This document shows, piece by piece, positions 49,701 to 61,700 of a stretch of 64,000 nucleotides of DNA. This DNA comes from Trileptium ribeirensis. Its lineage: Eukaryota > Nematoda > Enoplea > Enoplida > Thoracostomopsidae. The notes beneath the pieces are model-generated. The model had not been told where the DNA came from and ran no database searches. It saw only the letters and a list, made by a program, of their open reading frames with translations. Positions within the stretch are counted from its first letter, which is position 1. Each line of letters opens with the position of its first letter. The stretch is taken from positions 26,048 through 90,047 of the forward strand of contig JASANE010009875.1 of assembly GCA_030248225.1 (NCBI GenBank), in the 5' to 3' direction. The translations under genes were made by a program, and so were the position numbers.

Positions 49701-52700
49701 GAATTAGATTATCGTAATCGTCAAAAACGATGAAATATCGACCATAGAAATGTAAATGCGCATTACATGGTATTTGTCACAGAATGTTATATATTAAGCC
49801 TTGGTCTAATCTTAATGAGAACAATAACTATTTGGTTGAATTCTGAGTGAGTAAAACGAGCGAAGTGAAGAGTTATTACTAGCCGTGACAATCGTAAAAT
49901 TAGACAATGCCCGTTATTGGGTTTTAGGGTAACATGCATAACTCAGAAACGATATCTCATTTGAAACCGAAGAAATATCTCTATTTAGTTAGCCACGAAC
50001 AGCTATTCCAAAATCTTCCACCAGAAAAGCGGATCAAATGGGCTCTGCTCGGGTTCCAAAAAGCACATTACTTAACTCCACAACCGGTGTATATATCTGA
50101 TTGAAATTGGGGTGATTTTGGTGATTGTATGTTATGGTTTGCTAGGCGATACTCTTAGGATGTACGATTTGGCGCAAAACAAGTTCCAAAATGCGTCCAT
50201 GATGTCCAAAATACACGAGAAATATAATATCTCTATAACCACTCGAGATATACAGACGTTTTTGGTCACATTTTGTAGAGCCTCAATGCAGCTGCCAATG
50301 TGTGAGCTATTGACATTATTTACGATGCAGGGTTGGGTCAAAACCGACTTTGAAATGGCCCATGGGACCATAATACACGAAAGTTGTAATATCTCCACAA
50401 CCGCTGGAACTATATAGGTGCTTTTGGTCTCATTCAAGCAATTCATTCTCTATGTAGCTGAAAATATTACGGTGACGTTGTCATTATTTACACTCCAGGT
50501 CTGGGGCAAAGCGGTTTTCCCATAGGCTTATGGGACTAACAATACACGAAAAAATGGTAATATCTGCGCAACCGCTAGAGCTATATAGGTGCTTTTATTT
50601 CATTTTGCATAGCAATTCATAGTTTATTTTGCGATTTTATGCTCAATATGGTTGTGTACATATCTGAAGCACATATTCAACGCGCTAAATTCACTAGTAC
50701 CTTGGCGACACGAAAAGGTACTAGTGAATAATGCTTAATACATCATACAGCCACAATATACCGAAGTCTTCTCACAGCATTAGGGCATTTAACAGAATGG
50801 TCAACCTAAAAGCAGTAAACGGCAATACTTGTCTTCACTCATATTGCGCACCAAAACCGTGCTGGGCAAATTGAAACCTTAAAAATCTTTCTTCCTGCAT
50901 ACCATGTATTAAGAAGCAAACCTAATAGAAGGGACATACAGAGCCTAAAATGTATCTGTCATTATACCGACGACAAACAGAATCAAACAATGCCGTCAAT
51001 AGAATATAGGCTTTAACAAATTGGTTTTACTGGCCATACGTTCGATAGTTTAGATTTTAAACGTGCTAATTGACACATCTTAATAAAACACGGCACGGCT
51101 CATCCCAGTACGCCTAAATCCATCTAAGAATATTATCAGGTCAAGCGGTTCACCTCAAAACCATCCAGAACGTACAAAAAGCTTTACTCTTACGAGCAAA
51201 GAGAAAAACGTCAGGAGTGTAAATTTTCTGAAATTTTTAAGCTCAACATTTCTCCATCCCCAATATAATATGAAAAATTTGTCTAATTTCTGCTATTTTA
51301 TATTAATGATCAGTTTTCGCAAAAATTTTCCGCGCCGGTAGTCTGCAAGCGGGGGGAGGGTGGAGGGAAAGAGTGGAGGTGGAGAGAAATCTCTACAACA
51401 GGAGATAATTGTTTGAAATATAGTAAGTGCTGTTATAATTTCAGTATAAAAATTAGATAAATTTTAGCTATTTGTTTCAAAATAGCTATAGTATCCGGTT
51501 TTTCAAAAATTTTATTAAATAACGCATGAAATAACGTAACACATGGAAACAAAAAGTAAAAATTCCGAATGCGAGTTATTTCAATGACATTGGTTAATAG
51601 TGACGATAGTAAATAAATTTGTTAAGTCCCAAGTGGTAGACGGCAGTTAAGGAATCAACAGTAATATAAACCCAAAATAAATCACTCACCACGATGAACC
51701 ATGCGCCTCCCAAGGTCCGAGACAGACCCAGCAAAACTCGTATTTACAAGACTGGCTTTTACAGACCATATGATTGCAACCACCATTCTTCTCGATTGTA
51801 ACTGAGCATTTTGGACATTCCTGTAACAATAGAATAACTAGTATATCGCAAGCGAGAGCGAAACGCTAAGCTCTATATAGACTATTTTTGCTGCCATGTA
51901 TCAAAATATTCAAAACCAACAATATTCTGGACATCGAGCATCGACCCTCAACGAAATGAAAACGTCTCAAAAGCAATCACAAGGAGAAATTTGATAAATC
52001 GTTATTTCTGGCAAAGGGTGGACGAGCCATTTTCGGGCCACAACGACCCAGGGAGTGTCCCCAAAAAATAGTATTGTTCAGCAAAGTTGTAGATCTCGAT
52101 GAGTTGATTTTCAATGTGAAGCTTATGTCGCAAGATATGGGATGCGAAACGTCGGTACAGTTACGGGCAGATTTGGCAAAGAACGCTTAAAAACCTGGTT
52201 TTTTAACATTTTGACCAGAAAGATGGGGTCGGAGCTGTTTACGTTCAAATAAAGGGCGCATCGTCATCACTTTTGAATTCGAACAAAAAATTTGACGAAA
52301 TCCGCCCATGCGAAACGAATTAAAAATGACAGCGACAGAAAAGAAATTTTCACGATTTTTCCTGCTAGCGCATTCAGTGGAAACTCCGCATGCTCCGTTC
52401 CAAAAAGAATCACAGGAATTAATTTTATATTCAAAAGAGCTGATGTTTTAGTTACCACGATCTCGCTAAAATATATGGTATAAAATATACCTTCGTGTTA
52501 GCTGCGATCCAATTTGATGTTTCGCTATCATCACTGCACTTTTTCAACCATTTCTTGAGCATTCCACATAGTATTGGATCATGCCATTCTTGGCCGCATT
52601 GGAAGCTGAAATTTGAATATATCGTATTCTTTGATATTGCACAGTACTCAGTACAAGGCGCCATAAAAATACCGCTTCCAAACAGCACTTACGCAAAAGC

Positions 52701-55700
52701 GGGTCCATTACTATGAGTTTATGTGCGCAGCCACAAATAATGGGCCACACCCACCACCAACTTCAACACGAATTTCTCGCTAAAATCTAGCTGAACAACC
52801 CACAATATTTCATGTAGAAAGTAATACGTACAGTCACGTACAAAAGTATGCGCACAAAAACGCAACGAACTATTTAGAACATTCGGTCAAAAACGAACAT
52901 TGTTATATTTATGGCCGAAGTTTGTTCTTTGTTTCTGAACAAATGTAAAAACGAATGTAACGTTCGTAACACAGCGTTCGGTTTTGTGCACGTATTTTTT
53001 CGGTGACTACACGATCCAGTACTGTATATCCTTTTCTGTGCCGGAGAAATTGTTTATCAATTCAACTCAAAAACAAACAAAAATGTTATTTAGCGATAAA
53101 GCATGGTGTTGTAAAAAGCTATAATACAAAAATATATATTATTCTCCATATCGAAATTAAAACGTGACTAGCAGCGTACAAACAAAGATGAATTTCATTT
53201 ATTATTCCATATTAAAACTGTTAGAGATTACATATTTATTATTCAAATACAATAAAGATTCTTGTAGTTGGAGGCTGTATTAGTTTGTACTTCTTTGTGG
53301 AAACACCCGTGCATACTGCGGATGTATTAATTGCATTTACAACAGTAGCTCCCAAATTTTTATAATCACTAAAATACAATTAAAATCTATGATTTGTGGT
53401 AAAAAATCTTTAATATATTATGAAATGTAGGCGTAGTGCGGATTTATTACTAGACCTAACAACATAAATTTCTCTGCTAGTATTTTATTCATAAACTAGA
53501 TAAAGATCTATCTTACCAAAATGTACAGCCACATTTGCAAGTAACTGGTCTAAAGTCTAAGTACGGCACACGAACAGCATTGGTACAATCTGGATATGGA
53601 CACCAACAAAGCAACCGATTACACTAAAATGAAACATAATTTAGATAAAATACTACCATTATAACAACTCTCTAGAAATGTATGTTTCGCATATAAAAGT
53701 TATCAAATTCTACAGCGACAATTTACACATCATGGTCAGCGTAATTCCGGATTTTACACCGAAAACAAAATATCATTCTTAGTAGAACTACAAAGTAAAA
53801 TGAATAAACTGATGAAAACATCATTTCATACTAATAGCTTGTCTTAGCGCCACGATGGTAAATTCTGAGTGGTGAATATCTAATTTAAGAAAGACGTACA
53901 CACCTGTAACATATTGAGCCTTAAATTACAAAATGTGCCACTGATTATCAGCCATGTTGCTTGATTAGTTGAGAAGAAAACCCGATTATTGGTCGCAATA
54001 TGGAAGTAAATACATAATAAATTACCCTGCAAAATGAGGCCAGAAACACCCATATGGCTGTAGCAACTGCAGATATATTACCACCTTTGTGTATTTAGGG
54101 TCTCAGGGGCGAATTGAAAAACCTGTTTCGACTTAATCTTGCAGTGTAACTAAAGGCAATAGCCGCACATCATTTTCAGCTACATAGAGGATGAATTCCT
54201 CTACAAAATAAAATCAAAACACCTATATAGCTCGAGCGCTTGTTGGAGATATTACCATCTTCGTGTATGTTTGGTCGCATGGGCCACTGGGAAACTGTTT
54301 TTGACCAATTCTGCAGCGTAAATAAAGACAATCGCAATGCATTTTTGCAGCTAACAGAGAATGAACTCCTCTAGTAAAGTACCCACTTTGAATCAGGTCT
54401 GCATCGGTCGCCAAGTTACAAGTAACGTGTTTAGAGCCAAAACTTCAGCTCCTTTGGCCAGTTTTTACGGACCAAATGTTGGAATTGGGCTCAGCAACAA
54501 CTTACTATAGAGCATAAATGAGCTATCGTACGAAACAATGCAGCCAGCCAAAGTTGCGTTATATAGGTAACCCTAAAATCCAATATCAGACATTGCCAAA
54601 GTTCGCCACTACCACGGCCAGTAAAAACTCTTCGTTTCGCTAGCTTCATTCACTACACTCAGAATTCAATTAAAGAAAGCCTATTACGAGGGTAGTGTTA
54701 ACATAGTCCACAGTTAATTAATATGTAATTTTTTGAAACGAACATCGCGTCCAACAACACAAAGGCACTGAAAAGAAAAAAATTATCGATGACACAAAAG
54801 AGCTAAACCATGAAAATAATTACTTCAACAAATCCATTAGTTATCAGTTGCTGATATCGAACCCGCGTCTTTTTGTCTTCTATCAAGTTCCTAAAAAACT
54901 GACATTAGCAACATAAACACTTGTATAATGCGCGAGTAAAAACTTAAGGTGATCCCACTATCCTATTTTGTAATGGCGCATAACAATTGCTGCAGAACGA
55001 TTGAAATTCGGCTCAAAAATGTGCGTGAACACACTGGTTTGTGACTGAAATATAGTTATTTGGCGTTCGCGAAAATTCGAGTAAAATTATCGAAAATTCT
55101 GAGAACGATTTTTGTTTTTTTTTGCTTAACACCAAGAGCTTAACTGTAGGGGTGATTAGATCGTTGCGCCACTGTTGCATTAAATTTGTTAACGAACACT
55201 GAATCAATATGAAAACCTGATACACATTAGTGAGTACATTTTCTGAAATTGAAAATCTCCAAATTTCTGTTCAATAAAAGGTATAATTTCTGGCACCTGT
55301 ATTTGATTATGCTGTTTTTGGCTAGTGATAATTCGATTGACATTGTTTCTGTAACAAGGGTTTGCTATTCGATATCGGTCATTACAAAATAGGATGGTTG
55401 GTACAGTACTCGCCAAAAATGACCGTCGCATTTCGAGCGAGTCGCGAGCGAGTGGCTCGCTCGAGATTTCGCAACTATTTAAATTAATAGAAAATTCTAT
55501 TTTTAGAACAAATTTATTTCGAGCGAGTCGCGAGCGAGTCTCGAGCGAGTCGCGAGCGAGCGACAGTCATTTTTGGCGGGTACTGTAGGTCCCATAAAGT
55601 TTATTCACGCACAAGCGTGATATAGCAATACAGAAAATATAAATTTAAACGACGGATATAAATAATAACATCGCCGAAGTATACTAAATACTAAACTGTT

Positions 55701-58700
55701 GAAGCAATAGTACCTATCCTGTGTCAGATAACTAAAACAGGACTGAAGACAAATATATGCCACCGTGACTAAATGGACCTCCACAATACTTGAAAACGAT
55801 GTTCTATTGTTAGACATCAAATAAACTGTGAATAATATAAATATGGCAACAAATTTTAGCACATCCATCATACTAGCTAGCGATACAAGACATAATCGTT
55901 TCGCACTGAACGCTAAAATTCTAGAAAACGATCCAAACCTTTAACATAAAGTTATGTCACAATGTTTACTGTCCCAATATAAACCATTATTATATAAAAT
56001 AAATGTTTTTTAGTAAAATCTAAACAATATGTATCATTACAAAGTAGTATAGCATTGTTTCATAGTATAATGTTAACACAGGCTAGGCACCGAGGCGTTT
56101 CCAACATTGCCATATCGTGTTCAGAGCAGGGAAAGATTTCACTACGTTCACTATAAAGCAATAAGGAAGTGGGGTTACATGGGCCCCGAATTTGAGTTTT
56201 GGTCAAACAAAACAGAAATTCTTTTGAAAATTATTTGTGGAAAGCCGAACGTCGAACAAGTATAACAATGCTAATGCACACGTCCCGATCTTCCTTCAAA
56301 ACTGGGAGTTGGCCATACGCATTGACGCGTAAGACTGAAAAAACCTACGAATCAAGCACCCTAACACATTGAGTATGAAGAAATATCCATATCTCCAATA
56401 TATATTCTAAACAGTACAAATAACTACTAGATGTGGTACTAGACCACTAGATAAAAATTACGGCCGTTATCATTGAATCAATAATGCCCACACCCATGCC
56501 AACAACTATACAAAAGTATCAATAACACAAAATATTATATATAATTAAAAAACATACATGACTGTTTTGTCGTCGACGAGAATATCACAATTATGTGCAG
56601 CGCATGATATTGACTGCAACAATTATAACATAAACAAATTAAAATTCAACATACTCCTGCAAGCGCGGCTAAAATTGATCGAGCGCATTTTTGTCTATAG
56701 TAGTTGTATTATGTGCTATTACCTGTAACAGGCTTTGTGTTTGATGTGTTAGCCAACCGGAAACCTCTGGAACTCCTGAAGCCATATTGTTCTGACAGGA
56801 TTTGAACACTGGCTTTCACACAGAAGGGCCACAGCTATTTTTTGGCTATGCCTAGTTCAGCCCCAGGTATTTTTCTGCGCTACTAAAAAATAGGCTAATT
56901 TTATCTCTGCGAAGCAAAAATATACCAATTTTCCTTATGGAACTAAAAAATTCCTATGTTTTTGCCGTGTGGGGCTAAAAACTCCATAACTGCCGTCAAT
57001 ACATCCGGTTTCACTATATAATATGCATATATAATTATTGTATGTTTACTGTGAGTCGATAATTTATGCTATTTTCGTGGTTTTCAGTCCCCCAGTTCGA
57101 CCTAGGGGAAACCGAATTCCCTTCCCCCAGTCCGTTTCCCCAGGTAGACCTTTTGAAGGCAGTTTGGGAAAACCAGGAACACCGTCGTCGGATTCTGCGT
57201 ATTACAATAACAATAGCTTATAAAAAGGTGCAGAAAACAACGCAACAAAATAAGCGAGCACAAACTAAATTCATTCCCCTCTGACTCCTAAGATTTTCAT
57301 TTTTGACTACCACAAATTTTTTCTTCCCACATTTTTTTACAATTTTTTTCTGACATATTTTCCCGAAATTCCTTAATTTTTGCTAAAATGCCGATTTTAC
57401 CCAATTACGCTAAAAGTTTGCCCAAATTTTTGTAAATTTCGATATTTTTTAAAAGAATTCTTGGTCAGGACCTTTAGTTACTGCATCCACCCATCCCACC
57501 CCTCCCCTTCGCCCCTTTGTTATGGATCAGAGCTGATCTTGGATCTTTGACCTCCATTTTTATAGGCGTAAAAAAACTCCGTCCAAATCATCATATTCGG
57601 CTTACTGAAACATATATATGCTATTCATGATGCCGTGTATGCAATACAACACCAAACAAACAAAAAGTCATATTTCTTTCACCAACTTTCTAAAACCACG
57701 TTCGAGTTCAAAGTGGCCCAGCGACTAGTCACATAGAAAAGTGTTCTGTTGCACAGCTGCAGATTTCGATAAGCGGATTCCGGATCGTGGTCTACATTAA
57801 ATGTAGTTTTTTTGAAGCATTTGTCACTATGTAAAGGTTTACGAACCACTGGTGTCCGTAGGGCCTGATCTCGCAAATAATCCTTAAAGCCAGTTTTTGG
57901 TATTTTGCCCCACAGAATGTGGTCGGAGCTCTTAGCATCCAACCAAAGAGCATGATCTGGCAAATAACCCTTACTGCCAGTTTTTTGCTATTTCGACCCA
58001 GAAGATGTGGTCGGAGCTTTTAGTGTCCAACCAAAGGGGACATCACCATCACTCGTGCTATGGAATAAAAAATTTATCGAAATCCGAAAACCCGAACATG
58101 AGTTTTGAGTTACACCCGTAAACAAAAAATAAATTTCCACTATTCTGTCCCTAGGCTCCCACAATGGAAACTCCGTTCGAATCCTTTCAACAACAACTGT
58201 GTGCACCATTACTTCGTTCTTATTTAAAAAGATAATTTTACTATAAATATTGGTTGACGATCACGAGTAGACAAATGACTGTATCCGAAAAATATTCATA
58301 AAACCACTAACTAAACTAACGTCACATCAAAACCTTTCAACTAAACACTAAACTAAATAATGTTTCGTAAAACTTGATAAAAACTTCATTTACAGTTTGG
58401 CTTTGTACTAAATTAGCTGTAAAACATACTAGACCCACTAGCAAGTTGTCTTAAGTATAAGCCAACATTACACATCATTTTTAAGAGTTTATTTAGTTTA
58501 AGAATTAATGAGTCTTTTAACCCATGGCGATATAACAAGTAATCGCGTCAGCATCGCTGCTGACCTCTAGTAAACGTTTCTAGCAAAATGTTAACTGCGA
58601 AATGGAATTTTAGTAAATAAAACAAAATCTAAAATCAACTGTGTGCGAAAGCCATGAGGCTTATGAACAGGATGAACCTCGAGTTTTGCCAGTGCCTCGA

Positions 58701-61700
58701 AAATTGCTATGGAACAGTTAAACGAATGCTAAGTTCGAAGCACTGAATGTGGGCCCGTACATAAAGATCTCAAATTTGAGTATATCTACTCCAGTTGCTA
58801 GGTCGAATATATACAAATATTTTGAAGGCAAATCGGTCCAAAATAAATGTTGTTGTTAGTATCTTGGTAACTGAATACTGATTTAGAACAAATTTTAATA
58901 GAACAAGGTAGTATTGCGAAGGCAAAACATCCACGTAAATATAAACATAAAAAGATAATTTAGGCATGTACTACTGTATACTGCTGAGAACTGATGGAAC
59001 GACTTAACAGAACGTGTTAAAAATACGTGTCACATCAGCCACTTCTTCATTCAAAAATTACACTAATGACCTAATGATCAGACATCGACCTAAAGGTTAT
59101 GTCGTAACGACCGAGTATTTCTAGCACACAGATAGTTGAGATCTTCACACTAAATGAGCTAACCTGAAAGTATATACATATTTTGTAATGGTAATATAAT
59201 ATAGCTCAGCTATGATTTCAACAAACAAGCACGAATAAATAGCTATAGGCGCCAACGTGACTTGTTAAATTTGGAGGCAGGGGTGAGGACTACGCACCAG
59301 TAACTATGCCGAAATTTCAGAGCGTAGTGAAGCATAGGTACGCCTACCCTTTTTGCATGGACAGTCAATCAGCTCGCGATAGCAGACGTCGATACGCTAT
59401 ATATGGATATGACACAATACCACACACATACATTAGGTAGAAAAACGGGTTCACCCACATCCCGTTATTGGCCAATAATTATTACGCATACGAAAAACGC
59501 GGCAATTCGTAAAACCAAGGCCATGAGTTTTCCAAGCCGAAAAACACGAAAGTGAAACTTTTCAGCCCCCTAGGACGTCAGAATAAATGTTCGAATTTTA
59601 GGTCGAGGAACGAGAACGAGGGTGCCATGTATACCACAAACCCCATAACTCCAGAACCGAAGCCTTAATCGAAAAACTTAAAAGGCATCGGCATTTATCA
59701 TTTTACTATGAAATATAACCATCCCAAGAAAAAATTCAAAAGTTAAGATAAAAATAACCATGCTTCCGTGAAGGGAACTAAAACGAGGGTAAAAACATTT
59801 TTGACCTCTGACCCCGGAACCAGACCTCAAATCAAAAAAGCTCGAGTATAATCGACTATGCCGGTTCAAATCAGCCCAAGATCCTTAAAATCGGTTAAAT
59901 CGTTCCAGAGTTATACCTGATCACATACACACAGACGGGATTTAAAAGCTTCCACCCTGCAACACACAATCTCCGCTGTGTTACACTACGTTCTGCCGAC
60001 AAAGTAGCCAACCGTCGTTTTGTTTCGGGTTTATTATAATTCCCACGAAAAAAACTTATGACAAACCATCAAGAACAAACTTCGACAAAGAATAATTGCC
60101 AGACATACAATACTAGCCAGAAATGTAATGCCTTTTGAATGAACTTCGAATACAAATGGAACAAAATTTATTTATTCTCGAAGACTTTTCCAACAAAAAA
60201 CTGAAAAGGAGTGCCAAAATTTCGAACACGTCACCAACAAAATCCGAACACATTTCTACCAAAAAAATTTAAGATACGGCACGCAAATTTAGAAATCAAT
60301 TGGCGCACCCTATTTTTTCACAATAATGTAGTTACAATTCTTTTAGACACAAATTCAACGGTTGAGCAATATCAGACAACATATCTTTGAGCCATGATCC
60401 CCCAAAATACAGATTATTACAAAACTTCAGTGCAAATTTCAGAATTTTCGCGTTTCTCGACATACGTACACTCGAACTCCGCAACTGGGTCCTCAAATCG
60501 CTTGCCACCATCACCCCCGCCTTTTCTACACAAACGGTGATACCATCTAAAATGACAAAGAGTTTAGCAGAAACATATTTATTTACCTGACCAACGCCTT
60601 CGCTCATGATTTTAGTTGTCAGATACTCCGTCCAACATTTCTTACAAAATCTGTGCGAACACTCCAAACCAGTCATCATCTGCAATAAAATCATTCCTAA
60701 ACAGTTCCAGACAAAAGCACTGACATAATTACCATTAACTCAAATTTTACTTCACTGAATTCACATAATGGCCTAACTTCTAAAATATAATTAGAACTGG
60801 CTGTCATAAAAGCAATATCACCCAATATGCAAAATACATCTAACACTTGATAATAATGCGGGATTCTGACGGGCAAAAAATAGAGGAACTCGTTAAGGAT
60901 TTGACTCGGAGACTGTGCGTGAGAGCATGTCAACGGGGCAATATTTGATCTATTTTACATAAAAAATATATTACATGCGTTTTTATATATAAAATTTCTG
61001 ATTACCTACTGAAAATAATTATACATTAGATGTGCAAAGAATGCCAAAATTCGGCAAAATTAGAACTTACATTCGTGGAATATGGAAATTTCTCAAAATG
61101 GCTCAAAATAACGGGAAATGTACAACTTTTTTTTTGGGGGGGCGGGGGGCGCCCTCCAACTGGGGTCAGCGGCCAGGCCACCTTCTCCCTATAACAGAAC
61201 TACAATAATGTAATCGTGTTAGCAAACTTAATTGAATTCTGAGTGAGTGAGTGAGTGAAACTAGACGTGACAGTAGTGAAATTTGACAATGGCAGTTATT
61301 GGTTTTTAGAGTGACACGCATAACTCAACTTTGGTTAGGCGGATTGATTTGTGCTATAGCTCATTTGAGAGCTGAAAATCTCTATTGTGCATTTTGTAGA
61401 GCAAGACATCCTCTTTCTAGCCGCAAATGATGTGCTGCTATTGTTATTATTTACACTGCAAGCTTGGGTCAAAAATAATTTTCCCATGAGATCCAAATAT
61501 ATACGAAAATGGTAATATTTGCAACAGTGACGGACAGAAATAGGTGAACAAAAAAGACAGCAACAACCCTTGTTTATAAACGAACGTTACAATCTTCGTT
61601 TGCGTTTAAGTTCGATTATAAATGAACGCAAAAAATAGTTCTAAAATACGACACATTTTGTTTAAAGTTACGTTCATTTGTATAAACGAACGTTCTAACG

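Noticed and set aside
55605..55871. Minus-strand frame considered as the missing ARIH1 exon (it ends in a ...SIVE-like word before GT)
   Set aside because: The true exon is 54824-54890: it reads [12 protein letters not shown], has proper splice sites and completes the split Met in phase.
57679..58209. Minus-strand frames with moderate length
   Set aside because: They fall in a family C repeat, and corresponding positions in the other copies are frame-broken.
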